Below are positions 7,616-16,854 of a stretch of 64,000 nt of DNA, piece by piece. Made by a program: the position numbers and the translations under genes. How positions within the stretch are numbered: the first letter of the stretch is position 1; each line of letters opens with the position of its first letter. The notes beneath the pieces are model-generated. The model had not been told where the DNA came from, did no database searches, and was given only the letters and a program-made list of their open reading frames with translations. Origin of the DNA: Sporolactobacillus sp. CQH2019 (GTDB taxonomy: Bacteria; Bacillota; Bacilli; Bacillales; Sporolactobacillaceae); the NCBI RefSeq assembly GCF_028765345.1, contig NZ_JARAJZ010000003.1, forward strand, positions 115,595 to 179,594, given 5' to 3'.

Positions 7616-9366
7616 TCTTACAATCATTGGTAAAGCAGTACGACATTCTTGCTGCCAGAGGCAGAATCTGTCCTATAGGCTGGAGCACAGCGAAAGTTTC
7701 ATATGCGCTGCAGCTTGCAGCAAATGGTTCCGTGTTTGCGATTATATCATTGAAAATTTCATCTAAAGACGGGAAAAAGGAAATACCTCAGTCGTTGCAG
7801 GTACCGGAGCAGGTAAAAAAAACCTCCGGCATTGCAGCAAACTTTTTGTGTGACAATGGCACTTATATGCTCGGAGCAGATGACAAAAGTAACCCGGAGC
7901 GTACGAAAAAATGCTTTGAAGCCGCTAAAGCGTTGCATCACGAAATTTTAGACGAAGTTGAAAGCGCAGCTGCAAAGGCAGTGCTGGCCTTTTTTGATAC
8001 TTGGAATATTGACATGGCAATGGAAGATAAAGTGCTTTTGCCCTATCTTGATGATATAAAGGCAGGAGCAAATCTGATATTTCAGGTCGGCGGTAGTTCT
8101 GCACAAGAAGACGATTCGGTGAAGTCAGCGTGGGAAAAACACCACTTGGTACCTGCGGATAATGCTGTCATAATGTGCTGCTTGGTCACAGGTAAAAAAG
8201 CGCCTGTCGCCCGTCTGCACCCAAATATCAAGGGGATCAACGGTGCGCAGCCTTCTGGTGCTTCACTTATTTCATACAATGCGCCTGCGTTTGAATCTTA
8301 CGGTCATGAAAGTTCTCAAGGAACAGGCCAGGGATTGAATGCCCCAGTAAGCGAGTCAGCAGCCTTTAAGTATGGCGCGGTGCTGAATTACATGACTGCC
8401 GACAGGGAGCATGTTCAACACATTGCAGACACGACGATTTTGTACTGGGCGGAGGATGCTGAGCCGCTTTGTCAGGACGTTTGGTCTGCAGAAGCATTCG
8501 GTACTGACAAAATTATAGGCGAAGAAGATTTAAGAGGCATAGTCAATGCGTTGTCTAGAGGAGGCAATATTTGTTTTAAAGGTACTGAGCTGAGGGCAGA
8601 CAATTGCTTTTATGTACTTGGCTTGGCACCGAACGCTTCGAGACTTTCTGTGCGCTTTTTTTTACAGGGTGAATTCGGTACGATGTTGAGAAACCTCAAT
8701 AAGCACAATAAACGCCTTGAAATAGTACGACCTGTTTTTGAGACTAGGACAACACTGCCGCTTTGGCAGCTGCTGAATGAAACGGCAAACCAGAAAGCGA
8801 AAAATAGAATGCCGCCTGCACCTATGGCTGGCGCTGTGCTAAGGTCGATATTACGGGGAACTGATTACCCAGTGTCACTTTTTGAAAATATTATGTTGCG
8901 CATACGGACAGAACATAATATCAAGTGGCAGAAAGCAGCCATCCTAAAAGCCTATTTTTTGAAAAATCGAGGAATTAGAGTGCCTGAGGAGGTATTGCAA
9001 GTGGAACTGAACGAAAAGAGTGATTATCTGCCATACATACTTGGCCGCCTTTTTGCAGTACTTGAAAAAGTGCAAGGGGACGCGAATCCCGGTATCAAAG
9101 CGACTATAAGGAATAAATATTTTAGCAGCGCTAGTGCAACACCAGGAACAATCTTTCCGCTGCTTTTGGGTCTGTCACAGCATCACCAGCGAAAGCTTCC
9201 TGACGGTTCAAAGATTTATTACGACAAAATGATCAGTGAACTTGAGAACTGTATACAGGAAACACTGCCGATTCGCCTTTCATTGCAAGAACAGGGCGCG
9301 TTTTATCTTGGATACTACCATGAAAAGCAAGCACTCTACACATCTAAAAATGAGGAGAACAAATGA
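7612..9366 (+). CDS. cas8c: Cas8c (Csd1), large Cascade subunit, module A
   Basis: A 584-residue Cas8c/Csd1, the subunit that recognises the PAM and starts DNA unwinding. The family start LVKQYDILAARGRICPIGW is followed by typical central features (FNAPAFESYG-like SYNAPAFESYGHESSQGTG, ADTTILYWA, FYVLGLAPNASRLSVRFF), then the C-terminal helical part. The start ATG overlaps the cas5c stop (ATGA), and the stop overlaps cas7, so cas5-cas8-cas7 are translationally coupled. The C-terminal 121 codons have their own start (see cas11c). Intact. Confidence 0.93.
   Translation: MILQSLVKQYDILAARGRICPIGWSTAKVSYALQLAANGSVFAIISLKISSKDGKKEIPQSLQVPEQVKKTSGIAANFLCDNGTYMLGADDKSNPERTKKCFEAAKALHHEILDEVESAAAKAVLAFFDTWNIDMAMEDKVLLPYLDDIKAGANLIFQVGGSSAQEDDSVKSAWEKHHLVPADNAVIMCCLVTGKKAPVARLHPNIKGINGAQPSGASLISYNAPAFESYGHESSQGTGQGLNAPVSESAAFKYGAVLNYMTADREHVQHIADTTILYWAEDAEPLCQDVWSAEAFGTDKIIGEEDLRGIVNALSRGGNICFKGTELRADNCFYVLGLAPNASRLSVRFFLQGEFGTMLRNLNKHNKRLEIVRPVFETRTTLPLWQLLNETANQKAKNRMPPAPMAGAVLRSILRGTDYPVSLFENIMLRIRTEHNIKWQKAAILKAYFLKNRGIRVPEEVLQVELNEKSDYLPYILGRLFAVLEKVQGDANPGIKATIRNKYFSSASATPGTIFPLLLGLSQHHQRKLPDGSKIYYDKMISELENCIQETLPIRLSLQEQGAFYLGYYHEKQALYTSKNEENK
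9001..9366 (+). CDS. cas11c: Cas11c small subunit from an internal start in cas8c, module A
   Basis: Inside cas8c and in frame with it, a strong GAGGAGG (8986-8992) sits 8 nt before GTG at 9001. Translation from there gives a 121-residue product starting ELNEKSDYLPYILGRLFAVLE. Type I-C systems are known to make the Cas11 small subunit from such an internal start, needed to fill the Cascade belly. The same arrangement occurs in system B, which supports it. Location and ribosome site are seen; expression is inferred. Confidence 0.7.
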   Translation: MELNEKSDYLPYILGRLFAVLEKVQGDANPGIKATIRNKYFSSASATPGTIFPLLLGLSQHHQRKLPDGSKIYYDKMISELENCIQETLPIRLSLQEQGAFYLGYYHEKQALYTSKNEENK

Positions 9367-10295
9367 TAATGAGTGAACCTATACAGAATCGCTATGAATT
9401 CGTAATACTTTTTGATGTGGAGAACGGTAATCCTAACGGTGATCCAGACGCGGACAATATGCCACGCATCGACCCCGAGACAGGTCTCGGCCTTGTGACT
9501 GATGTATGCTTAAAACGCAAGATACGCAATTATGTAGAAACGGTCAAAGAGGATGAACCTGGCTTCAGGATCTACATTAAAAAGCGTGTACCGCTTAACA
9601 GAAGCGACAATGAAGCTTTTGAAAAAGTTGGTATTGAAAATGCAGCAGAATTGGCTGTTAAAGACAAGAAAAAATTCAACCAATTATTAAAAGAAGCTAA
9701 CAAAAACAATGACATTGACAGAGTTATACGCGACTATATGTGCAGTAAATTTTACGATATACGCACTTTTGGAGCAGTCATGACAACTATGGTTAAGGGT
9801 GCACTTAACTGTGGCCAGGTGCGTGGACCGGTTCAACTTGGTTTTGCACATTCCGTTGATCCTGTAATTCCGAGGGAAGTCTCTATTACTCGTGTTGCCA
9901 TTACAACGGAAGCTGATGCTGCGAACAAGAGCAACGAAATGGGGAAAAAATACATTGTCCCTTACGGCCTTTATCGCTGCGAAGGCTATGTTTCCGCCAA
10001 TCTTGCGCGCAAAACTACAGGATTTTCCGAAGCTGACTTGCAACTTTTCTGGGATGCGGTAATAAACATGTTTGAGCATGACCGCTCCGCCGCGCGCGGT
10101 CAGATGGCAGTACGAAAACTAATTATTTTCAAGCATAGCAGCGAACTAGGTGACGCACCTGCGCATAAGCTTTTCGACCTTATTGAAGTCAATAAAAATG
10201 ACAACGTGACTGTGCCGCGCAGTTACAGCGATTATACGGTTACAGTTAACGAGTCGGATCTGCCGACAGGTGTGTCATACGAGCAGAGAGACTAA
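9363..10295 (+). CDS. cas7: Cas7 (Csd2), Cascade backbone, module A
   Basis: A 310-residue Cas7 that polymerises along the crRNA. The family signature is at the N-terminus: RYEFVILFDVENGNPNGDPD, then TDVCLKRKIRNYV. DIRTFGAVM, RGPVQLGFAHSVDPV and GLYRCEGYVSANLA follow, and a C-terminal ARGQMAVRKLIIFKH segment. The ATG overlaps the cas8c stop, with GAGGAG 5 nt upstream; an ATG two codons later is less well spaced. It is the last gene of module A: no cas4, cas1, cas2 or array follows, so this module cannot acquire spacers by itself. Confidence 0.95.
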   Translation: MIMSEPIQNRYEFVILFDVENGNPNGDPDADNMPRIDPETGLGLVTDVCLKRKIRNYVETVKEDEPGFRIYIKKRVPLNRSDNEAFEKVGIENAAELAVKDKKKFNQLLKEANKNNDIDRVIRDYMCSKFYDIRTFGAVMTTMVKGALNCGQVRGPVQLGFAHSVDPVIPREVSITRVAITTEADAANKSNEMGKKYIVPYGLYRCEGYVSANLARKTTGFSEADLQLFWDAVINMFEHDRSAARGQMAVRKLIIFKHSSELGDAPAHKLFDLIEVNKNDNVTVPRSYSDYTVTVNESDLPTGVSYEQRD

Positions 10296-11307
10296 GAACT
10301 AATGCAATAAAGCAAGTGTTATTTTACTAAAACTCAAGACATCAAAAACAGTTTTGCCTCATAATAAGAGAGCAATGCAAAAATAAATGCATGAACACTG
10401 ATAACTTGGTACCATTAAATCCCAAATCTCAATTAATCGAGAGATGTTCATATTATGAAAGGAGTATTTACAGAAGTATTTAAAGATGAACATTACCTAA
10501 CTGAATTCTCAACATTTTACGATCACAGTATATTAATTATCAGTTAGGACAGCGAGCTGACTTTTTCGAAGTGCTCAGGTAAAGGCCTCAAATATATAAT
10601 GTATTATTAGGAATAATGGGGAGTATGCATTGATGACTCTATGCAAAAAGCGCCGATATCTCTAGGCACCAGCACAACGGAAGAGAGAAGGAGAAACGAG
10701 ACACGATATTTTGACTAATGGGACTGGGTTTCGCTGCCATCGTCGTACCGAGACTAACCGTCATGACAGGGTCGAGCCTGTACTGAAATCCTGTTGGTCC
10801 TATTTCCAAAGGACTCAAAACAAGATTCATCAAGATGAGTAAATAGAATAAGCAGAAAAAAGTCTGGAGACTCTACTGGTAAGATCCTTCCAGACTTTTC
10901 TATAGAATTTCAACTTTTGCAATCTAAAAATTCAGCTGAATGCTGAGTATTTCACGTTCCATTGTCTGTGACTTAGAAAATCTGGCGATGAAAATACATC
11001 ACTTTAGATTATATCTTTCCCCTTACAACCTGGAATCCCGGAGAATTATACTCAGGTGACTGATTTATTATTGCAATTTAACAGCGAATAGAATTGACTA
11101 ATTCAAAAATAAACGCACACCCTAACCATTGAATTACCTCTCATGTCGACTGTCTCCTTAGAAAATTGACAAAGTATGACACTTAGTAAAAAAAGTTTGA
11201 GAAATTAGTTCTATTTTGGAGGATTTTGTAATCAATATACAGAATTTATCTAATGTAAGCGTATAATATAAAACGTTTATGTATTTTTGAAAAGAGTGAG
11301 AGGCGTC
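10296..11307. other. 1-kb gap between the two I-C modules
   Basis: No supportable gene and no CRISPR repeat was seen. It holds a terminator at 10861-10899 and a few short spurious frames. The stretch 10630-10830 has more balanced composition than its AT-rich surroundings and may be the remnant of something mobile, but I do not recognise it. The 3' end carries the cas3-B promoter: TATAAT at 11262-11267, partly preceded by TGTAAGCG (11254-11261), with no good -35. Confidence 0.5.
10861..10899 (+). terminator. rho-independent terminator
   Basis: AGTCTGG (10861-10867) pairs with CCAGACT (10890-10896), followed by TTT; preceded by an A-run, so it may act in both directions. It lies ~570 nt after cas7-A. 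Confidence 0.6.
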
Positions 11308-13770
11308 ATGTCAAGACAATTTGTTGCACATTATCGTGAAAGTGATAAGTGCCCGCAAATGGTCAGAGATCATTTGCTCGAAGTGAAACAACTTGCCGAA
11401 TCCTATGGAACGGAGTTAAAAATAGCCCACATTACCGGATTGGCTGGGATGCTTCACGATCTTGGAAAATATACGGAAGCATTTCAAAATTATTTATGGC
11501 TGGCTGTCTTCCATCCGGAAGCAGCGCCGCGGCGTGGGTCAGTTGACCATGCTAGTGCAGGAGGAAAACTTCTTTATGAAGTTTTCCATGAAAAAATTCC
11601 AAGAGATAAATTTAAAATGATACTGGCTGAAATTGTCGGCAATGCAATTATTTCTCATCATTCCTATTTACACGATTTTTTAAATGCATCATCTGAATCT
11701 CCATATTATCAAAGAGTTACAAAGGACGAGGATGCATTACCCGAATATTCAAAAGCAAAAGATCACTTTTTTCATGAGATTATGACAAAAGAAAAACTGA
11801 GTAATTATGTTGATCTGGCCATCAATGAACTAAAAGCTTACATAATGGAAAACAGCAAAGGCAATGTGATGGAAAAATTAACTTTATTAAGTCGTTTCGT
11901 ATTCAGCTGCCTGATTGATGCAGATCGAACGAACACACGCTTATTTGAAGGAAACGATACGTTGATTCAAACGGATGCTAATAAATTATTTATCAGTTAC
12001 TATAATAAGTTGGTCGATCACTTAAATACTCTAAATCAAAAACCAGAATCTAATACGCCAATTAATCGATTGCGTGCGGAAATGTCAGAACAATGTGATC
12101 ATTATGCATGCAGGCCCTCAGGAATCTATACACTGTCCATACCGACAGGAGGAGGAAAAACACTTGCCAGCCTCCGCTATGCGCTAAAACACGCCCGGCT
12201 GTTTGGGAAGAAGCAAATTCTTTATGTTGTGCCCTATACAACCATTATTGAACAGAATGCAGAAGTAATCCGTAAAATATTGGATGACAATGAGCACATT
12301 CTCGAGCATCATTCGAATGTAGTGGAAAGTAATAATGAAAATGACATTGAAACGGAAGATGGCACTTTAACTGTACAGGAAAAGCTGGAATTGGCAAAGG
12401 ATAACTGGGATTGTCCGATTATTCTAACGACAATGGTTCAGTTTTTAGATACTTTTTATCAACTGGGTTCACGAAATATTCGCCGATTGCACCATTTGAC
12501 ACAGGCGGTTATTGTTTTTGATGAAGTTCAAAAAGTACCGATTCACTGTGTTGCACTCTTTAATCATGCATTGAATTTTTTAAACAAGTTTGGCCAATCC
12601 AGCATCCTGCTTTGCACCGCGACGCAACCGGCGCTGGATTTTGTTCATCATCGTCTGGAAATCAACAATAACGGGGAAATTGTCAGTCGGCTGGATCAAG
12701 TAGTTGATGCTTTTAAACGGGTAAAGATCGTTGATCGATCATACCGTGAAACATTTGACAATGAGAAACTGGCTAACTTTACTGGAGAATTATTGGGGAA
12801 TGTTCGCAATGTTCTTATCATTTTAAATACACGCTCGACTGTACGATCGTTATATCAAATATTGAAAAGAAAATATTTGAAGCTAGGAATACGAGTTTTT
12901 CATTTAAGTACGTCCATGTGTGCGGCGCACAGAGAAAGAATATTGGGGGACATTAAGAAGTGCCTTGATCCTCATAGCAAAGAAAAGATTATTTGTATCA
13001 GCACTCAATTAATTGAAGCGGGTGTCGACATTAGCTTTGAATGTGTGATACGATCACTGGCCGGACTGGATTCAATTGCCCAAGCAGCAGGTCGATGTAA
13101 TCGAAACGGCGAGTACGGCGGATTGCGCAAGGTTTATATCATTGATCATAGTGAAGAGAAACTGGATTCACCTGCATTGGAAGAAATAAGAAAAGGTAAG
13201 GCCGTTGCCAAAAACATTCTGGCTGACTTGCATAGCAATCCCTCCAACTATGGCGGCAGTGTGCTATCGAAGTCGGCGATGGATCGGTATTTCCAGGAGT
13301 TTTTCACAGAAATGAATACAAAATTGGATTTTAATCTTCCTGATCTGGGACTAACCATGACCCAATTATTATATGCCAGTCGGGACAGCAGTTATTTAAA
13401 AGCCTATAAAGAGACACATAATAGTAAAACTCTGCCTCTTGTTTTACTTAGCAGCCTGCGCACAGCTGCGGAAAATTTTTATGTCATTAAAAATATGACA
13501 AAATCTGTAATTGTTCCTTATAGCGAAGGGGAAAACCTTATTGTGCAATTAGGCAGTGCCAGGTCCATAGACGATTTGGGCGGACTGCTAAGAAAAGCAC
13601 AACATTATTCAATTAATGTATATGATCAGGAACTGCGACAATTGGAACAGGAAGGTCAGCTAGCATTTTATTTGGATGGACAAGTTCTTGCATTGAAGGA
13701 ATCAGCCTACAGTAATGAATACGGACTTGATATCAAAGGGGAAAGCGGGTTTGATATTCTAATACATTAA
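11308..13770 (+). CDS. cas3: Cas3 helicase-nuclease, type I-C system B
   Basis: An 820-residue Cas3. The HD nuclease motif LHDLGKYTEAFQNYL is at His50-Asp51, with ISHHSYLHDF as the second His pair. The SF2 helicase has Walker A IPTGGGKT around 278-285, FDEVQ near 405, and STQLIEAGVDISF plus QAAGRCNRNGEY. The frame is open upstream to a TTG at 11287, but ATG at 11308 follows an AGAGG and matches the family start MSRQFVAHYRESDK, so I use it. It is longer than the module A Cas3 and much diverged from it. A strong bidirectional terminator begins on its last stop base, separating it from cas5. Confidence 0.95.
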   Translation: MSRQFVAHYRESDKCPQMVRDHLLEVKQLAESYGTELKIAHITGLAGMLHDLGKYTEAFQNYLWLAVFHPEAAPRRGSVDHASAGGKLLYEVFHEKIPRDKFKMILAEIVGNAIISHHSYLHDFLNASSESPYYQRVTKDEDALPEYSKAKDHFFHEIMTKEKLSNYVDLAINELKAYIMENSKGNVMEKLTLLSRFVFSCLIDADRTNTRLFEGNDTLIQTDANKLFISYYNKLVDHLNTLNQKPESNTPINRLRAEMSEQCDHYACRPSGIYTLSIPTGGGKTLASLRYALKHARLFGKKQILYVVPYTTIIEQNAEVIRKILDDNEHILEHHSNVVESNNENDIETEDGTLTVQEKLELAKDNWDCPIILTTMVQFLDTFYQLGSRNIRRLHHLTQAVIVFDEVQKVPIHCVALFNHALNFLNKFGQSSILLCTATQPALDFVHHRLEINNNGEIVSRLDQVVDAFKRVKIVDRSYRETFDNEKLANFTGELLGNVRNVLIILNTRSTVRSLYQILKRKYLKLGIRVFHLSTSMCAAHRERILGDIKKCLDPHSKEKIICISTQLIEAGVDISFECVIRSLAGLDSIAQAAGRCNRNGEYGGLRKVYIIDHSEEKLDSPALEEIRKGKAVAKNILADLHSNPSNYGGSVLSKSAMDRYFQEFFTEMNTKLDFNLPDLGLTMTQLLYASRDSSYLKAYKETHNSKTLPLVLLSSLRTAAENFYVIKNMTKSVIVPYSEGENLIVQLGSARSIDDLGGLLRKAQHYSINVYDQELRQLEQEGQLAFYLDGQVLALKESAYSNEYGLDIKGESGFDILIH

Positions 13771-13797
13771 AAACCTATTAAATATTAATAGGTTTTT
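13770..13797. terminator. bidirectional terminator, cas3-B
   Basis: AAAACCTATTA (13770-13780) pairs perfectly with TAATAGGTTTT (13786-13796). U-runs follow on both strands, so it can end cas3-B and any minus-strand RNA arriving from 13800-13850. Confidence 0.8.
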
Positions 13798-13853
13798 AAT
13801 AACAAACAATATACTATATTTTTCAATCCGCGCTGATAAACAGCGATATGGTT
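13770..13853 (-). ncRNA. candidate crRNA-like antisense RNA B (CreR-like: solo repeat + 22-nt guide + terminator)
   Basis: On the minus strand the stem CGCTG (13845-13841), loop TTTAT and CAGCG (13835-13831) is followed by CGGATTGAAAA (13830-13820). The last 14 bases of this unit match the array repeat end at 12 of 14 positions, while the stem has a different but self-complementary sequence. Then come 22 nt of guide-like sequence (13819-13798) beginning ATATAGTATAT, and the cas3-B terminator. The RNA would be about 75-80 nt. An extended -10 promoter lies directly upstream. The first 11 guide bases recur exactly at 13907-13917, beside the predicted promoter of the cas5-cas2 operon. This resembles the Cas-regulating crRNA-like RNAs (CreR, degenerate mini-CRISPRs) described for other type I systems. 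RNA existence is inferred. Confidence 0.55.
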
Positions 13854-13862
13854 ATTATAGCA
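13854..13862 (-). promoter_or_regulatory. extended -10 promoter for antisense RNA B
   Basis: Minus strand TGC-TATAAT (TGn extension plus perfect -10). The expected start falls a few bases before the solo-repeat stem. The -35 is poor, as is common with extended -10 promoters. Confidence 0.55.
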
Positions 13863-13906
13863 TTTTTGCTTTTAATCGTGCATTGTGTGGTCAAATGAAT
13901 TAAACG

Positions 13907-13950
13907 ATATAGTATATGAACTTTACATTTTCATAAAAAAGTGATATTCT
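13907..13950 (+). promoter_or_regulatory. promoter of cas5-cas8-cas7-cas4-cas1-cas2 (system B) with guide-match site
   Basis: TTTACA (13922-13927), 17-nt spacer, TATTCT (13945-13950). Directly upstream is ATATAGTATAT (13907-13917), identical to guide bases 1-11 of antisense RNA B. The three bases before it are ACG, not the TTC expected of a type I-C PAM. The leader to the cas5 ATG would be ~200 nt. A TATAAT at 14090-14095 lacks a -35. Confidence 0.5.
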
Positions 13951-14160
13951 ATTTTTGGAAAATTAAAGAAATGATTTGTCCAGGCAAAGTGATTTTAGAA
14001 TCACAGAACAGTCATAGTAATCCGGAATAAAGGCAAATAATAGCAAACTCTTATCTTTGCAGTCAAGACTTAATTAAAAATAGGTGAACTATAATGGACG
14101 GTAAAAAATACCCTTGATGTTTTCCCCTTTTAGGGCTAATCAATTCTTGGAGGTGAAAAA

Positions 14161-14883
14161 ATGAAAAATTCATATGAATTTGTAGTATATGGTTCTTATG
14201 CACTGTTTACCGATCCTTTAACAAAAATAGGCGGAGAAAAATCAACTTATCAGATACCCACTTATCAAGCGCTAAAGGGCATAGCTGAAAGCGTTTACTG
14301 GAAACCGACCATTATTCATTATATTGATGCCGTGCGAATTATGAATGTTATTCGAATGGAGTCTAAGGGAATCCGTCCAATAGAATATGGCGGAGGGAAC
14401 ACGTTAGCTAATTACACATACTTAAAAGAACCCAAATATATTGTTAAAGGTCATTTTGAATTTAACATGAATCGGCCGGATCTGGAGTCTGATCGTAACG
14501 AGGGCAAACACTACAGTATTTTTCAGCGTGCTCTTAAAGCGGGAGGGCGCCGGGATATCTTTTTGGGGACCAGGGAATGTCAGGGTTATGTCGAACCATG
14601 CTCATTCAATGAAGGTACCGGATATTACGATTATAGGGATGAAGAAATTTATTTCGGCACCATGGTTCATGGTATCTCGTATCCGGATGAGACAGGCAGA
14701 AATCAGTTGGAAGTACGGCTATGGAAGCCTGTGATGAAAAGGGGTGTCATCAAATTCATTCGTCCCGAAGAGTGTACAGAAGTCAGAAAAGTGAAAGAAA
14801 TGACGCCGAAGAAGTTTGGCCCTGAAGACATAGAAACGGCTGATTCCCTGCTTGATACTTTGGAAAGGGAGGCTATGCGTTGA
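14161..14883 (+). CDS. cas5c: Cas5c (Cas5d) pre-crRNA endonuclease, system B
   Basis: A 240-residue Cas5c that should process the giant array transcript. It has [39 protein letters not shown] (Tyr46), [19 protein letters not shown] and [10 protein letters not shown] (Lys96, His98), then [14 protein letters not shown]. Tyr46 and the Lys/His pair are candidates for the catalytic residues reported for B. halodurans Cas5d. A TTGGAGGTG ribosome site precedes the ATG. The sequence belongs to a different I-C branch from the module A Cas5c. The stop overlaps the cas8c start. Confidence 0.93.
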   Translation: MKNSYEFVVYGSYALFTDPLTKIGGEKSTYQIPTYQALKGIAESVYWKPTIIHYIDAVRIMNVIRMESKGIRPIEYGGGNTLANYTYLKEPKYIVKGHFEFNMNRPDLESDRNEGKHYSIFQRALKAGGRRDIFLGTRECQGYVEPCSFNEGTGYYDYRDEEIYFGTMVHGISYPDETGRNQLEVRLWKPVMKRGVIKFIRPEECTEVRKVKEMTPKKFGPEDIETADSLLDTLEREAMR

Positions 14884-16796
14884 GCTGTTTATTGAATTTG
14901 TATGAAACCTACGAGGCTAACCAAGACTTTGTCGGGAAGATAGATTATATGCATAATGGACAGGCTTTTACTCTTCTTCCTATTTCCCATACGACACAGA
15001 CAGCTCACATAGAAGTTGCCATTGCGGAGGACGGGTCGTTTCATACGGCACATGTTATTGAAAAAAGTGATCGTGACACAATAATTCCTTGTACGGAAGA
15101 CTCTGCCAGCCGAGCCGGTGCCGTAATTGCCCCTTATCCGCTTCATGATAAACTTAGCTATGTTGCTGGAGATTTCGTTGCTTTTGGCGGAAAAGTTAAA
15201 AATAAGGAAGATACTCCTTTCTCAAGTTATATTAATAATTTAAAAAAATGGACGGATTCTCCTTACGCTACGCCTCAGGTAAAGAGTATCTATACTTATT
15301 TAAGCAAAGGACGATTGATTAGAGATTTGATTGCGGAAAAGGTTCTCTGGATTGACGAAAAAGGTCAATTAATTAATAAGTGGAATGATAAATATAAACA
15401 TTTGTGCGGAGATAAAAAACCGGATATTTTTTCAGCGGCAGTCTCCGGTCAGAATAGTGCTTTTGTCCGTTTCACCGTTTATTCGGAAGAGAAGTCGCTG
15501 CCTAAGGTTTGGCTGGATAAAAAAATGTATGATTCGTTCATCTATTTTTATAATGATCAGCTCAATGAACAAGATCTCTGCTTTGTCTCCGGACAGTGGC
15601 TCCCGTCGACGGAGAAACATGCCAATAAAATAAGGAATGCCGGAGATAAAGCCAAATTAATTTCTGCCAATGACACGAGCGGATTCACCTATAGGGGACG
15701 ATTTAATAAGAGCCATGAGGCGGCAAGTATCAGTTATGAAGTATCACAAAAGGCGCATAATGCTCTGAAATGGCTGATTCGCCGTCAGGCAAGGATTGTT
15801 GATAATCGCGTTTTCCTAGTTTGGTCGAATCATGATGATAAGGTGCCCAATCTTGAGGACGATATCTATGATATCTCTCATCTGGGTGAAGAGACTGAGG
15901 ATCCAAGTGCATTTACGAACAACGAATTTGCCAATGAATTTAAGAAGGCCATGGGCGGCTATCAGAACAAGCTGGATCCTAATGCAAAGGTCAATATTCT
16001 TATTCTTGATTCGGCAACAACAGGGCGTCTTGCCATTCTTTATTATCGTAACATGCAACAGGAAATTTATTTAAATAACTTAATAAATTGGCATTCACAA
16101 TGCGTCTGGCGGCATGATTATCGAAAGGGGAAGGATAAGCAGCTCCCTCCGTATTTTGGAGCCCCGGCGAACAAGGATATAGCGCATGCGGTTTATGGAT
16201 CCAAAGCAAGCGATAAAGTGATTAAAGAAGTAATGGAACGTTTGATTCCATGTATTGTAGATAAAAAAAATATTCCAAATGACCTTGTTCGTTCTGCTTT
16301 TTATCGGGCCAGAAATCCACTATCTTTTGACAACAATTGGGAATGGGAAAAAACATTAAGTATCACTTGTGCACTAATTAACAAGCAAGTATATGAAAAA
16401 AACGGGAGGGGATTAACTGTGGCGTTGGATGAACAGAATACAGACAGGAGTTATTTATTTGGCCGGCTTTTAGCAATAGCAGATGTGCTTGAACATCGTG
16501 CACTTAAATCTGAAGAGTGGAGATTAAGTAATGCAATGCGTTATATGAATGAATTTTCCGAGCATCCGGAGCGAACATGGAAGGTCATTCAATCCAGCCT
16601 AGTCCCTTATCAGGGACGGCTCGGACGGGCTGGATGGTATTTGACACAATTAATAGATGATGTTGCAGCCAAAATAAGTTTTAATGATTTTGATAATCAA
16701 TCATTGACAGGAAAATTCTTACTCGGATTTTATAGCCAGCGCTACCAATTGTATCAAAAAAAGAGAGATACGGATTCTGTTGCTGCAGCCAATTAA
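14880..16796 (+). CDS. cas8c: Cas8c (Csd1), large Cascade subunit, system B
   Basis: A 638-residue Cas8c; PAM recognition and R-loop initiation. It starts at TTG (14880), with GGGAGG 7 nt upstream, overlapping the cas5c TGA. Family features include [35 protein letters not shown], a Cas8c-type [20 protein letters not shown] region, [32 protein letters not shown] and the C-terminal helical part, which also forms Cas11c. Compared with the module A protein it is about 55 residues longer, and similarity is visible only in general layout. Confidence 0.93.
   Translation: MSCLLNLYETYEANQDFVGKIDYMHNGQAFTLLPISHTTQTAHIEVAIAEDGSFHTAHVIEKSDRDTIIPCTEDSASRAGAVIAPYPLHDKLSYVAGDFVAFGGKVKNKEDTPFSSYINNLKKWTDSPYATPQVKSIYTYLSKGRLIRDLIAEKVLWIDEKGQLINKWNDKYKHLCGDKKPDIFSAAVSGQNSAFVRFTVYSEEKSLPKVWLDKKMYDSFIYFYNDQLNEQDLCFVSGQWLPSTEKHANKIRNAGDKAKLISANDTSGFTYRGRFNKSHEAASISYEVSQKAHNALKWLIRRQARIVDNRVFLVWSNHDDKVPNLEDDIYDISHLGEETEDPSAFTNNEFANEFKKAMGGYQNKLDPNAKVNILILDSATTGRLAILYYRNMQQEIYLNNLINWHSQCVWRHDYRKGKDKQLPPYFGAPANKDIAHAVYGSKASDKVIKEVMERLIPCIVDKKNIPNDLVRSAFYRARNPLSFDNNWEWEKTLSITCALINKQVYEKNGRGLTVALDEQNTDRSYLFGRLLAIADVLEHRALKSEEWRLSNAMRYMNEFSEHPERTWKVIQSSLVPYQGRLGRAGWYLTQLIDDVAAKISFNDFDNQSLTGKFLLGFYSQRYQLYQKKRDTDSVAAAN
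16419..16796 (+). CDS. cas11c: Cas11c small subunit from an internal start in cas8c, system B
   Basis: In frame within cas8c, GGGAGGGG (16404-16411) is followed 7 nt later by GTG at 16419. The product would be 125 residues, starting [20 protein letters not shown] and mostly helical. Position and ribosome-site strength match the internal Cas11c start known in type I-C and parallel that of module A at 9001. Confidence 0.75.
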   Translation: MALDEQNTDRSYLFGRLLAIADVLEHRALKSEEWRLSNAMRYMNEFSEHPERTWKVIQSSLVPYQGRLGRAGWYLTQLIDDVAAKISFNDFDNQSLTGKFLLGFYSQRYQLYQKKRDTDSVAAAN

Positions 16797-16854
16797 TATT
16801 AATGTGAAAATTTATTGACTAATCGTAAAAAAATGATAGATAGGAGAGATTCTG

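Noticed and set aside
10639-10833. Minus-strand 64-codon frame in the inter-module gap
   Set aside because: No recognised family, weak start; kept only as a composition remark.
10940-10960. AGTATTTCAC, partly matching the guide of antisense RNA A
   Set aside because: Match begins at guide base 3, has a mismatch and no TTC PAM, and lies in no obvious promoter.
11254-11267. TGTAAGCG overlapping the cas3-B -10 region as a CcpA cre site
   Set aside because: Only the left half fits the cre consensus; too many mismatches in the right half.
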